Shown: positions 10,385 to 18,395 of the stretch, piece by piece
Numbering within the stretch: position 1 is the first letter of the stretch
Layout of the letters: the number at the start of each line of letters is the position of its first letter
From: Candidatus Krumholzibacteriia bacterium
GTDB taxonomy: Bacteria > Krumholzibacteriota > Krumholzibacteriia > JAJRXK01
Length of the DNA: 34,836 bases
Direction of reading: 5' to 3'
NCBI GenBank assembly: GCA_029932915.1
Contig: JAOZPE010000028.1
Span: 1-34,836 of the forward strand
Translations under genes and position numbers: made by a program
Notes under the pieces: model-generated
Told to the model about the DNA's origin: nothing
The model's database searches: none
The model's input: the letters and a program-made list of their open reading frames with translations, nothing else

Positions 10385-10447
10385 GCCCGCACCCCAAGCG
10401 GATCCGCCTTTTCGTGGGCGGATGCACCCCGGAGGGACTGCGGTCGC

Positions 10448-10936
10448 ATGAAGATCTCGTCACAGGAGGAATACGGGCTGCGCTGCATGCTGCAGCTCGC
10501 TCGCTCGGCTCCAGGACCGATGAGCCTGGCCGAGATCTCCCGAGGCGAGGGGCTGAGCAGCGCCTACGCGGCCAAGCTGCTCGGCCAGTTGCGCGACCAT
10601 GGGCTGGTGGAGGCCGTCCGGGGCCGCAGCGGGGGCTATTCCCTCAGCCGTCCGCCCGAGGACATCACGGTCCGCGAGATCCTGTCCACCCTGGGCGGGC
10701 AACTCTTCGAAGAGCGCTTCTGCCATGAACACAACGGCTTGGGCGAATCGTGCGTCCATGCCGACTCGGTGTGCAACATCCGTTCGCTGTGGGAAGCGCT
10801 GAACGAGATGCTCTCGGCCGTGCTCGAACGCACCACCCTGGCCGACCTGTTGTGCTATGGGCGGGTGCAGGAGAAGCTCGAGGAACCCCGGCGGGCGATC
10901 CTCTCCGAGGGGAGCGGAGCCCAGGCGGTGAACTAG
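10448..10936 (+). CDS. Rrf2-family Fe-S-sensing regulator of the suf operon
   Basis: 162 residues. The N-terminal winged helix (about 1-75) carries the Rrf2 signature: [11 protein letters not shown], a recognition helix around [13 protein letters not shown], and the wing [17 protein letters not shown]. The dimer helix leads to three cysteines, C92, C102 and C109 (CX9CX6C), the place where IscR and SufR hold a [2Fe-2S] or [4Fe-4S] cluster. The spacing differs from IscR (CX5CX5C). A fourth cysteine, C136, follows. It lies directly upstream of sufCBD and probably controls them according to Fe-S demand or iron/oxidative stress. A GGAGG lies 12 nt before the ATG, slightly far. Which cluster it binds cannot be decided from sequence. 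Confidence 0.9.
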   Translation: MKISSQEEYGLRCMLQLARSAPGPMSLAEISRGEGLSSAYAAKLLGQLRDHGLVEAVRGRSGGYSLSRPPEDITVREILSTLGGQLFEERFCHEHNGLGESCVHADSVCNIRSLWEALNEMLSAVLERTTLADLLCYGRVQEKLEEPRRAILSEGSGAQAVN

Positions 10937-11070
10937 GCGATGGGGAAGCCGCCGGCGGCGATGATGCGCCGCCCGGCGGTGGCAGCAAACAGGTCACGAC
11001 GGTCCACGGGGGCCGTACACGCAAGCGAAGCGGTGTTTTCCCGAGGGAATCGCCGGCAGGAGCAGAGACG

Positions 11071-11844
11071 ATGACAGAAGGCAAGCCGCTGCTGGAGATC
11101 GAGGATCTCCACGTGTCCATCGAGGGCAAGGAGATCGTCAAGGGCCTCACCCTCACCCTCCACGCGGGGGAGAAGGTGGCCATCATGGGCCCGAACGGCT
11201 CGGGCAAGAGCACGCTGACCTACGCGGTGATGGGCCATCCCTCCTATGAGGTCACCGGGGGCAGCGTCAAGCTCGACGGCGAGGAGATCCTCGGCCTGCC
11301 CGCCGACGAACGCGCCCGCCGCGGTCTGTTCCTGGCCTTCCAGTACCCGACCGCGATTCCCGGGGTGAGCGTGGCCAACTTCCTGCGCTCGGCGGTCAAC
11401 GCCCGCCGTGAGGAGGAGATGCCGGTCCGCGACTTCCGGCGCGAACTCATGGACCAGTTCAAGCTGCTGGAGATTCCGAAGGCCTTCGCCGGCCGCTACG
11501 TGAACGACGGCTTCAGCGGCGGTGAGAAGAAGCGCCTGGAGATCCTGCAGATGGCCATGTTGAAGCCGAAGGTGGCGCTGCTGGACGAGACCGACAGCGG
11601 TCTGGACATCGATGCCCTGCGCCTGGTGAGCGAGGGCATCAACCGCGTGGCCGGCGAGGAGACCGGTGTCCTTCTGGTGACCCACTACCAGCGCATCCTC
11701 AACTATGTGAAGCCCGACGTCGTCCATGTGTACATGGACGGCCGCATCGTGCGCAGCGGCGGTCCCGAGTTCGCGCACGAGCTCGAGGAGAAGGGCTACG
11801 AGTGGATCGAGAAGGAAGTCTTCGCGCAGGCGCAGGAGGGTTGA
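11071..11844 (+). CDS. sufC: SufC, ATPase of the SufBCD scaffold
   Basis: 257 residues, normal length. SufC is the ABC-type ATPase that drives the SufBCD complex, on which Fe-S clusters are built in the cytoplasm. Walker A GPNGSGKS (40-47), Q-loop Q91, signature FSGGEKKR (148-155), Walker [13 protein letters not shown] (168-179) and the VTHYQR switch histidine are intact. FSGGEKKR and ETDSGLD are specific for SufC against transporter ATPases. The ATG at 11071 has AGGAG 8 nt upstream; the frame stays open farther upstream but homology begins here. It is 134 nt after the regulator and 2 nt before sufB. Confidence 0.97.
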   Translation: MTEGKPLLEIEDLHVSIEGKEIVKGLTLTLHAGEKVAIMGPNGSGKSTLTYAVMGHPSYEVTGGSVKLDGEEILGLPADERARRGLFLAFQYPTAIPGVSVANFLRSAVNARREEEMPVRDFRRELMDQFKLLEIPKAFAGRYVNDGFSGGEKKRLEILQMAMLKPKVALLDETDSGLDIDALRLVSEGINRVAGEETGVLLVTHYQRILNYVKPDVVHVYMDGRIVRSGGPEFAHELEEKGYEWIEKEVFAQAQEG

Positions 11845-11846
11845 GC

Positions 11847-13448
11847 ATGAGCTCGTCCAAGGCAGATTCCGGCGGCGCGGTGAAGAAGGACGCGCTGGGC
11901 CACCCCACCGCGGCCGAGGAGCGCGCGGCGGTGGAGAAACAGTCGTTGGACCGGCGCGCGGCGGCCTCCGAGAAGAGGGCGGTGATCGAGCAGCGGGCGG
12001 CGTCCAGCAAGGAGGCGGCGGCCGACCGGCGGGCTGCGGCGGGTTCGTCGATGGATCTGCGCGACGACTACGCCGAGAAGTACGGCTTCCACGATCCCGA
12101 GGAGTACTTCCACAAGGGTGCCCGCGGTCTCGACCACGAAGTGGTGGAGATGATGTCGCGCATGAAGGGCGAGCCCGACTGGATGCGCCTCTTCCGCCAC
12201 CAGGCCCTGGACATCTACCTGAGCAAGCCCATGCCCGACTGGGGCAACACCGGCGAGCTCGCCGACATCGATTTCGACAACATCTACTACTACATCAAGC
12301 CCATGGAGGAGCAGGGGCACAGTTGGGATGATGTCCCCGAGAACATCAAGAAGACCTTCGACCGCCTGGGCATCCCCGAGGCCGAACGCAAGTTCCTGGC
12401 CGGGGTGAGCGCCCAGTACGAGAGCGAAGTGGTCTACCACTCGGTGAAGAAGGAGCTGGAGGAACAGGGCATCCTCTTCTTCAGCATGGACGACGGGTTG
12501 AAGAAGTACCCGGAGATCGTGAAGAAGTACTTCGCCACGGTCATTCCACCCGAGGACAACAAGTTCGCCGCCCTGAACTCGGCGGTGTGGTCCGGGGGCA
12601 GCTTCATCTACGTCCCCCCCGGCGTGCACGTGGAGATTCCCCTGCAAGCCTACTTCCGCATCAACGCGGAGAACGCCGGCCAGTTCGAGCGCACACTGAT
12701 CATCGCCGACAAGGGCAGCCGGGTGCACTACATCGAGGGATGTACCGCGCCGGTCTACAGTACCGACTCGCTGCATTCGGCCGTGGTCGAACTCATCGCC
12801 ATGGACGACGCCTACATCCGCTACACGACCATCCAGAACTGGTCGAACAACATCTACAACCTGGTGACCAAGCGCGCGGTCGCCCACCGCAACGCGACGG
12901 TCGAGTGGGTGGACGGCAACATCGGCAGCAAGCTGACCATGAAGTTCCCGTGCATCTACCTGGTGGGCGAGGGAGCGAAGGGCGAGATCCTCTCGGTGGC
13001 CTTCGCCGGCGAGGGCCAGCATCAGGACGCCGGGAGCAAGGTCATCCACGCCGCGCCGCACACGACCTCGACCGTGACCTCCAAGTCGATCTCCAAGGAC
13101 GGGGGCCGTTCGAGCTATCGCGGCCTGGTGAAGATCCATCCCGGCGCGGTGGGCTGCAAGGTCTCGGTCGAGTGCGATGCCTTGATCCTCGACGAGAAGA
13201 GCCGCAGCGACACCTATCCGACGATGGAGGTCCAGGAGGACCAGGTGCAGGTGGAACACGAGGCGCGGGTCTCGAAGGTGGGCGACGAGCAGTTGTTCTA
13301 CCTGATGAGCCGCGGCATCAGCGCCGAGGAAGCGCGTCTGCTCATCGTGAACGGCTTCATCGAGCCCTTCACGAAGGAATTGCCCATGGAATACGCCGTC
13401 GAACTGAACCGTCTCATCGAGATGGAGATGGAAGGATCGGTCGGCTAG
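11847..13448 (+). CDS. sufB: SufB, core Fe-S scaffold subunit, with extra N-terminal segment
   Basis: 533 residues against about 470 for the family. SufB accepts sulphur and, with SufD and SufC, assembles the cluster. The family core starts at about residue 69 ([13 protein letters not shown]). Hallmarks are [39 protein letters not shown] with the conserved Cys, [17 protein letters not shown] and [12 protein letters not shown] with the Cys that matches E. coli C405. The first 68 residues are an added Ala/Glu/Arg/Lys-rich helix-forming stretch. The start at 11847 has GGAGG close upstream, while the ATG at 12051 has no ribosome binding site, so the extension is probably real. It follows sufC by 2 nt. 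Confidence 0.96.
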   Translation: MSSSKADSGGAVKKDALGHPTAAEERAAVEKQSLDRRAAASEKRAVIEQRAASSKEAAADRRAAAGSSMDLRDDYAEKYGFHDPEEYFHKGARGLDHEVVEMMSRMKGEPDWMRLFRHQALDIYLSKPMPDWGNTGELADIDFDNIYYYIKPMEEQGHSWDDVPENIKKTFDRLGIPEAERKFLAGVSAQYESEVVYHSVKKELEEQGILFFSMDDGLKKYPEIVKKYFATVIPPEDNKFAALNSAVWSGGSFIYVPPGVHVEIPLQAYFRINAENAGQFERTLIIADKGSRVHYIEGCTAPVYSTDSLHSAVVELIAMDDAYIRYTTIQNWSNNIYNLVTKRAVAHRNATVEWVDGNIGSKLTMKFPCIYLVGEGAKGEILSVAFAGEGQHQDAGSKVIHAAPHTTSTVTSKSISKDGGRSSYRGLVKIHPGAVGCKVSVECDALILDEKSRSDTYPTMEVQEDQVQVEHEARVSKVGDEQLFYLMSRGISAEEARLLIVNGFIEPFTKELPMEYAVELNRLIEMEMEGSVG

Positions 13449-13496
13449 CTGGATTCCGGACGGTCGGAGGCTTCCGCTCGCCGGCGAGGAAGAAGC

Positions 13497-14846
13497 ATGC
13501 AGGAAACCGCACGACAAGCATTGCTCGATGAACAGGCGCTGGTGGAATTCTCGCGCAAGCGGGGAGAACCCCAGTGGCTGACCGAGGCGCGCCGCGCCGC
13601 GTGGTCGGTCTTCGTGGCCGCACCTTGGCCCGACCGGGCGCAGCATTTGTGGCGCTACAGCGACCCGCAGTGGTTCGAGCCGGAGAACGCCGAACTCACA
13701 GCGGGGAGCGCCGATCTCACAGGGGAGAACGCCGAACTCACAGCGGCGAAGGTGAAGGAAGGCGGGAACGCGACGGAAAGCGGGAACGCGGCGGAAGGTG
13801 GAGATGCGGTGGCGTTCCGCTCCTCCGGGGGCCTGACCGTGCGCATCAGCATCGAGGACCGCGAACGCGGCGTGGAGATCCTTCCCCTGGAGCGGGCAGC
13901 GGCCCATCCGGAGCACGGCGAACGGATCCGCCGCCGTCTGGGTTCGGCCGTGGGCGATTCTTTTGGCCGTCTGGAAGCACTGGACGCCGCCATCTGGAGC
14001 CGGGGTGTGTATCTCCATGTTCCCCGCGGGGTGAGGACGAGTGAACCCCTGCGGGTGGAGTTCAACGGCGCGTCCGATTCGATCGATGGACGCCGTGTGC
14101 TGATGATCGTCGAGGAGAACGCCGAGGCCATGCTGGTGGAACAGCACAGCGGGGACGCGGCGGACGGACGCTGTTGGGGAGTGAGTGAGGTCTTCGTCGG
14201 TGAGGGCGCCCGCGTGGACTACGTGCTGTTGCAGACCCTGGACGATTCGATCACGGCGCACCTGAGCCAACGCATCGTGCTCGAGCGGGATGCCCATGCC
14301 CGCTCCTCGCTGGTGAGCTTCGGTGGACGCAAGACCAAGGTCGACACGGGCACCCTTCTCGCGGGAGAGGGCAGTGAGGCCGAGACGGTGGGTCTGTTGT
14401 ACGGACACGGCCGTCAGTTCTTCGACCACCATACCGACCATCACCACAGCGCGCCGCACACCGACAGCAATCTGGACTTCAAGGTGGTCCTGAGCGGCCG
14501 CAGCCGCAGCTCCTATACCGGCAACATCACCATCGAGAAGAAGGCGCCGTTCAGTTCGGCCTTCCAGGAGAACCGCAACCTCCTGTTGAGCGAGAAGGCG
14601 CGGGCGGACAGCATTCCCGAGCTGGAGATCGACATCGACGAGGTGCAGTGCAGCCACGGCGCCACCATCGGTCCGATCAGCCCCGATGAACTCTTCTACC
14701 TGATGAGCCGGGGCATTCCCGAGAAGGAAGCGGTGAAACAGATCGTGCAGGGTTTCCTCGAAGCGATCCTGCAGAAGATCCCCGCCGATCTGCAGGAACC
14801 GCTGCGCGAGGAACTCGCCGTCCGGTTGGAGGAGATCCGCGCATGA
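13497..14846 (+). CDS. sufD: SufD, scaffold subunit, with repeat-encoded insertion
   Basis: 449 residues from an ATG with AGGAAG 7 nt upstream. SufD forms the beta-helix heterodimer with SufB and is needed for iron entry. The C-terminal signature QCSHGATIGPI contains the conserved Cys and His (E. coli C358 and H360), followed by [29 protein letters not shown] and RSSYTGNI are also family hallmarks. Between the N-terminal helical domain and the beta helix, residues about 63-105 are a low-complexity insertion made of short tandem repeats (see 13683-13811). Its stop overlaps the start of the Rieske gene by 4 nt. Confidence 0.95.
   Translation: MQETARQALLDEQALVEFSRKRGEPQWLTEARRAAWSVFVAAPWPDRAQHLWRYSDPQWFEPENAELTAGSADLTGENAELTAAKVKEGGNATESGNAAEGGDAVAFRSSGGLTVRISIEDRERGVEILPLERAAAHPEHGERIRRRLGSAVGDSFGRLEALDAAIWSRGVYLHVPRGVRTSEPLRVEFNGASDSIDGRRVLMIVEENAEAMLVEQHSGDAADGRCWGVSEVFVGEGARVDYVLLQTLDDSITAHLSQRIVLERDAHARSSLVSFGGRKTKVDTGTLLAGEGSEAETVGLLYGHGRQFFDHHTDHHHSAPHTDSNLDFKVVLSGRSRSSYTGNITIEKKAPFSSAFQENRNLLLSEKARADSIPELEIDIDEVQCSHGATIGPISPDELFYLMSRGIPEKEAVKQIVQGFLEAILQKIPADLQEPLREELAVRLEEIRA
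13683..13811. repeat. Two in-frame minisatellites inside sufD
   Basis: Three 21-bp units (13683-13745) encode ENAELTA, GSADLTG and ENAELTA; the first and third are identical in DNA. After 12 bp, three 18-bp units (13758-13811) encode EGGNAT, ESGNAA and EGGDAV. Both unit lengths keep the reading frame. Confidence 0.85.
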
Positions 14847-15160
14847 GCCACTACGTTGCCGTCGCCGACGCCGATGCCATTGCCGAGGGAAGCTCGAAGG
14901 TCTTCACCATCGACGACATCCGCGTGGCGGTGTGCCGGGTCGAGGGAGAGTACTATGCATTCGAGGACGTCTGCACCCACGACGACGCCCCCTTGGGTGA
15001 AGGACGACTGCTCGGTTTCGAGATCGAGTGTCCGCGCCACGGCGCCCGCTTCGATGTGCGCGACGGCCATGTGACGCGGATGCCGGCCGTCGCCCCTCTG
15101 CCGACCTTTCCGGTGAAAGTGGAGGGCGGCAGGATCCTCGTGGACCTCGAGGAGGATTGA
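14843..15160 (+). CDS. Rieske-type [2Fe-2S] ferredoxin in the suf operon
   Basis: 105 residues, a complete small Rieske domain with no other domain. The cluster ligands are CTH (C44, H46) and CPRH (C63, H66), in the context VCTHDDAPLGEG and CPRHGARFD. It resembles the soluble non-haem dioxygenase ferredoxins (NirD/BphF type). Its ATG overlaps the sufD stop (ATGA), and sufS starts 3 nt after it, so it is translationally coupled within the operon. Such ferredoxins occur between sufD and sufS in several FCB and actinobacterial suf operons. A role as electron donor during assembly is likely but not proved. Confidence 0.93.
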   Translation: MSHYVAVADADAIAEGSSKVFTIDDIRVAVCRVEGEYYAFEDVCTHDDAPLGEGRLLGFEIECPRHGARFDVRDGHVTRMPAVAPLPTFPVKVEGGRILVDLEED

Positions 15161-15162
15161 CA

Positions 15163-16410
15163 ATGGCCGAATCGTCGCCATTGGATGTCGCCCGCATCCG
15201 GCGCGACTTTCCCATTCTCTCCCGAGAGGTCCGGGGCAAGCCCCTTCTCTATCTGGACAGCGCCGCCACCACGCAGAAGCCGCAGGTGGTGCTCGATGCG
15301 CTGATGGACTACTACACCCACTCGAACGCCAACGTGCACCGGGCCATCCATACCCTCGGGGAAGAGGCGACCGCAGCCTACGAAGGTGTCCGGGACAAGG
15401 TGGCGGCCTTCCTTGGTGGAGTCGACCGCCGCGGTGTCGTCTTCACCCGCAACGCCACCGAATCGCTGAACCTGGTGGCCTACGCCTGGGCGCGCCCGCG
15501 TCTGGCGCGCGGCGACGAGATCCTCGTCAGCGAGATGGAACACCACAGCAATCTGGTTCCCTGGATCGAAGCGGCCCGGGTGACCGGCGCGGTGGTACGG
15601 ACCATCCCGGTGACCGACGAGGGCCTGCTCGATCTGGACGTCTACGAGGAACTGTTGGGCCACCACACCAAGATCGTGGCGGTGACGCACAAGTCGAACG
15701 TCCTGGGCACGATCAATCCGGTGGCCGAGATGGCCAAGGCGGCACACGACGTGGGCGCCTTCGTCGTCGTCGACGGCGCGCAGGCGGCGGCGCACATGCC
15801 GGTCGATCTGAACACCCTGGGCGCGGATGCCTATGCCTTCAGCGCGCACAAGATGCTCGGCCCGACCGGCGTCGGTGTGCTGTGGGCCCGCCCGGAGGTG
15901 CTGGAGGAGATGGACGCCTTCCTCGGCGGCGGTGAGATGATCCGTGAGGTCCACATGGACCGGGCCACCTTCAACGAGGTGCCCTGGAAGTTCGAGGCGG
16001 GCACGCCCAACATCGCCGGGGTCGTCGGTTTCGGAGCGGCCATCGACTACCTGCAAGCGCTGGGAATGGACAAGCTGAACCAGCACGAGACGCAGTTGAC
16101 CCTCTACGCCCGCGATCGGCTCGAGGAGATCGGGGGGTTGACCCTCTTCGGTCCACGCGATGCGATCCACGGCGGCGGCATCGTCACCTTCTGGGACAAG
16201 GACGTCCATCCCCACGACCTGTCCACCATCCTGGACACCCATGGGGTGGCCATCCGCGCCGGCCACCACTGTGCGCAGCCCTTGATGCGGCGCCTGGGCG
16301 TGGTGGCGACGGCCCGCGCTTCGTTCTATTGCTACAACGACCGCGATGACGTCGATGCCCTGGTGATGGCGCTCCACGAGTGCAGGAAGTACTTCGGTCA
16401 TGTCTCTTGA
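15163..16410 (+). CDS. sufS: SufS, type II cysteine desulfurase
   Basis: 415 residues, normal length. This PLP enzyme takes sulphur from cysteine as a protein persulphide for SufBCD. The N-terminal YLDSAATTQKP motif, EMEHHSN (H127/H128), VDGAQAAAH and the PLP lysine K230 in SAHKMLGPTG are intact. The catalytic Cys is C370 in RAGHHCAQP, the type II (SufS) arrangement, distinct from IscS. GGAGG lies 8 nt before the ATG. The 3' end overlaps sufU by 11 nt, consistent with SufU as its direct partner. Confidence 0.97.
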   Translation: MAESSPLDVARIRRDFPILSREVRGKPLLYLDSAATTQKPQVVLDALMDYYTHSNANVHRAIHTLGEEATAAYEGVRDKVAAFLGGVDRRGVVFTRNATESLNLVAYAWARPRLARGDEILVSEMEHHSNLVPWIEAARVTGAVVRTIPVTDEGLLDLDVYEELLGHHTKIVAVTHKSNVLGTINPVAEMAKAAHDVGAFVVVDGAQAAAHMPVDLNTLGADAYAFSAHKMLGPTGVGVLWARPEVLEEMDAFLGGGEMIREVHMDRATFNEVPWKFEAGTPNIAGVVGFGAAIDYLQALGMDKLNQHETQLTLYARDRLEEIGGLTLFGPRDAIHGGGIVTFWDKDVHPHDLSTILDTHGVAIRAGHHCAQPLMRRLGVVATARASFYCYNDRDDVDALVMALHECRKYFGHVS

Positions 16411-16924
16411 ACTGGATTCGATGTACCGCGAGGTGGTCCTGGACCACTACAAGCAGCCGCGCGGCCGCTGTCCCCTCGACCGTCACGACATCGAGAACGA
16501 GGGCTTCAATCCGGTCTGCGGCGACGAGGTGAAGATCGGACTGCGGATCGAGGATGGGATCATCCTCGGGGTCCACAGCCTGGGCCGCGGTTGTTCCATC
16601 AGTGTGGCTTCGGGTTCGATGCTGGCGGAGATCCTTCAGGGGAAGACCCTGGAGGAGGCCCGCAGCATCGCCGAGGACTTCCGGCGGATGATGCACGGCG
16701 AGATCACCCCCGACGAGGCCGACCTGGGTGATCTCGAGGCGCTGGAGGGCGTCCAGAAGTTTCCGGTGCGCATCAAGTGCGCCCTGCTGCCGTGGACGAC
16801 CCTGCTCGATGCCATCGAGGCCTACGAACGCGGTGCGAGGGCCGAGAAGAGCACCACCGAGGATCCCCAGTTGGGAGGGCGCCCGGGGATCGTCCACAAG
16901 AACGACGAGCGGAGATCGGTATGA
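16400..16924 (+). CDS. sufU: SufU, zinc-dependent sulphur-transfer partner of SufS
   Basis: 174 residues, slightly longer than the roughly 147 of B. subtilis SufU because of a charged tail after residue 147. The zinc ligands are C40, D42, C65 and C127, in NPVCGD, GRGCSISVASGSM and RIKCALLPW, matching the B. subtilis set C41/D43/C66/C128. The 18-20 residue stretch between helices that separates SufU from IscU is present. SufU takes the persulphide from SufS by zinc-ligand exchange, so SufE is not needed here. The start overlaps sufS by 11 nt and the stop overlaps the sufT start (ATGA). Confidence 0.95.
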   Translation: MSLELDSMYREVVLDHYKQPRGRCPLDRHDIENEGFNPVCGDEVKIGLRIEDGIILGVHSLGRGCSISVASGSMLAEILQGKTLEEARSIAEDFRRMMHGEITPDEADLGDLEALEGVQKFPVRIKCALLPWTTLLDAIEAYERGARAEKSTTEDPQLGGRPGIVHKNDERRSV

Positions 16925-17418
16925 ACGAGAACGAATCGGTGCAGAAGGATTCGGCGCAGGGCGCTTCCGCGGATGAACGGTTGACGCCGGATGCCTCGAA
17001 ACAGGACGGGTCGGCGCAAGGCGTTTCGGCCAATGATCAGCCGACGCCGGATGCCTCGAAGCAGGAAGAGTCGGCGCAACCGGACGCGGCCGGCGAAGGA
17101 GTCCGGCAGATCGACTTCGAGGAAGTGAAGCGCTACCTCTACGGGGTGAACGACCCGGAGATCAACCTGAGCGTCGTTGAACTGGGACTGATCTACGGCC
17201 ACGAGTGGGATCCCCAGACCCACAAGCTCAAGATCATCATGACCCTGACCAGCCAGATGTGCCCGCTGGGACCGGAGATCGTCCACGGGGTGCAGATCGC
17301 GGCCCAGCAGATCCCCGATGTGCGCGAGGTCGAGGTCGAACTGGTGTGGAATCCGCCGTGGGATCCGCGCACCCATTGCAGCGAGGACGCCAAGGCCATG
17401 CTGGGGATCTGGGACTGA
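16921..17418 (+). CDS. sufT: SufT-like MIP18/DUF59 Fe-S maturation protein with repeat N-terminus
   Basis: 165 residues. The C-terminal 100 residues are a MIP18-family (DUF59) domain: VNDPEINLSVVELGLIY, MTLTSQMCPLGPEIV with the reactive C114, and VWNPPWDP. In bacteria these proteins help mature or traffic Fe-S clusters, and genes of this kind often close suf operons. Residues 1-60 are a hydrophilic leader built from a 20-residue repeat (11-30, 31-50, part 51-60). This leader is absent from most homologues. The ATG overlaps the sufU stop. The 14-bp array begins 25 nt after the stop codon. Confidence 0.92.
   Translation: MNENESVQKDSAQGASADERLTPDASKQDGSAQGVSANDQPTPDASKQEESAQPDAAGEGVRQIDFEEVKRYLYGVNDPEINLSVVELGLIYGHEWDPQTHKLKIIMTLTSQMCPLGPEIVHGVQIAAQQIPDVREVEVELVWNPPWDPRTHCSEDAKAMLGIWD
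16951..17100. repeat. In-frame 60-bp repeat (2.5 copies) in sufT
   Basis: Units at 16951-17010 and 17011-17070, with a half unit at 17071-17100. Each full unit encodes SAQGxSAxxxxTPDASKQxx. The DNA copies are diverged but clearly related. Confidence 0.8.
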
Positions 17419-17443
17419 ACAGGCGGAACGGCGCGGGAACGCT

Positions 17444-17597
17444 CTTGGGTGAGCGCCCTTGGGTGAGCGCCCTTGGGTGAACGCCCTTGGGTGAACGCCC
17501 CTGGGTGAGCGCCCTTGGGTGAACGCCCCTGGGTGAGCGCCCTTGAGTGAACGCCCTTGGGTGAACACCCTTGAGGGAACGCCCTTGGGTGAACACC
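17444..17597. repeat. 14-bp tandem array, 11 copies
   Basis: Eleven uninterrupted units of consensus CTTGGGTGARCGCC, with T/C, G/A and one G/T change among copies, starting 25 nt after sufT. The unit is not a multiple of 3, so it is not a coding repeat. GGGTG and CGCCC in each unit can pair (one G-U), so a transcript could form a row of small hairpins. It ends about 100 bp before the CcmH-like gene. Confidence 0.95.
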
Positions 17598-17641
17598 CTT
17601 GCCGGTGGCGGATCTCCGTCGCCGATGGGTGATCCCCGTGG

Positions 17642-17671
17642 TTGCCGACGGTGGGGGGTCGGACCTATCGT
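17642..17671 (+). promoter_or_regulatory. Possible promoter of the CcmH-like gene
   Basis: -35 TTGCCG (17642-17647), 18-nt spacer, -10 TATCGT (17666-17671). The same -10 hexamer is seen at the ferredoxin gene. The leader would be about 25 nt. Confidence 0.4.
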
Positions 17672-17702
17672 ACAGGAGTCCCCCCAACGCCCGGAGAGCC
17701 AG

Positions 17703-18395
17703 ATGTTCCGACCCATCCGCTCGACTCTGTGCCGCCGAGGACTCCTGGGAATGGTCTTCCTGCTGTCGCTGGGCGTCAGCGTGCCACGCGCTGGGGCGCA
17801 GGATGCCGGGGCCACGGCTGCGGACGAGGTATCGCCCTCGGCCACCGAGGCCACGGCTGCCGACGGAGTGTCCACCGAGGCCACCGCGGGCACATCCACC
17901 GACGAGACCTCCGCCACTGGCTCCTCCGCTGTCACCCACCATCACCGGAACCTGTCGGGAACCGGCCCGGGTCCCACCGGCGAACTCGTCCATCGCACCC
18001 AGGCGGAGAACGAGCGTCTCTACCAGCGGCTGAAGGCCCTGTACATGAGCCCCTACTGTCCGGGTCTGACCCTCGGATCGTGCGGTTCGGGCGCAGCCGA
18101 TCTGCTGCGGGCCGACCTGCGCGAGTGGGTCTTCGAAGGGCACAAGGAGAAGGACATCACCGAGTACATGATCGCCACCTTCGGGGAGGAGATCATGGGC
18201 CGGCCGCCCTTCCGCGGCACCGCGATCCTGGTGTGGCTGGCACCGATCCTGGCCGTCCTGGTGGGCTTGTGGGCGGCCATGCGCTGGGTGCGCAAGAACG
18301 TCTCGCGCAAGGGTGAGATGGCCGAGGACTCGACGCCCATGGATCCCCAGCTCGATGCCCAGGTCGAGGCCGAGGTGCGCGCGCACTACCGTTAG
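17703..18395 (+). CDS. CcmH/NrfF-like membrane protein with altered Cys motif
   Basis: 230 residues from an ATG with GGAGAG 4 nt upstream. A signal peptide (about 1-32, ending AGAQ) is followed by a Thr/Ala/Glu-rich linker (34-78). A CcmH-like helical domain (about 95-170) and one TM helix (172-193) come next, then a short charged tail. The domain is recognised by LLRADLREWVFEGHKEKDI and YMIATFGEEIMGRPPF, the helices that follow the active site in CcmH. The canonical LRCxxCQ is replaced by MSPYCPGLTLGSC (C119, C127: CX7C). CcmH keeps apocytochrome c haem-binding thiols reduced; this variant may act on another thiol substrate. No ccm genes are nearby. Its stop overlaps the stop of the opposite-strand glycosylase gene by 4 nt. 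Confidence 0.75.
   Translation: MFRPIRSTLCRRGLLGMVFLLSLGVSVPRAGAQDAGATAADEVSPSATEATAADGVSTEATAGTSTDETSATGSSAVTHHHRNLSGTGPGPTGELVHRTQAENERLYQRLKALYMSPYCPGLTLGSCGSGAADLLRADLREWVFEGHKEKDITEYMIATFGEEIMGRPPFRGTAILVWLAPILAVLVGLWAAMRWVRKNVSRKGEMAEDSTPMDPQLDAQVEAEVRAHYR

Larger units (their letters stand above)
10147..10447. other. Intergenic region upstream of the suf regulator
   Basis: About 300 bp without a gene. It contains a three-copy 34-bp repeat (10159-10262) and the regulator's operator and promoter (10351-10384). No RNA gene or riboswitch is evident. Confidence 0.6.

Noticed and set aside
10750-11070. Upstream extension of sufC
   Set aside because: The extra frame overlaps the Rrf2 gene out of frame and has no SufC homology. 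The ATG at 11071 has AGGAG at normal spacing.
11796-14657. 953-codon minus-strand frame across sufB and sufD
   Set aside because: It lies opposite clear SufB and SufD genes, has no ribosome binding site or domain, and its composition is typical of antisense shadows in GC-rich DNA.
14843-15160. Nitrite reductase small subunit (NirD) assignment for the Rieske protein
   Set aside because: There is no nirB nearby, and tight coupling within suf points to a ferredoxin role.
17444-17597. Possible CRISPR array
   Set aside because: The units are 14 bp and directly adjacent with no spacers, and there are no cas genes.
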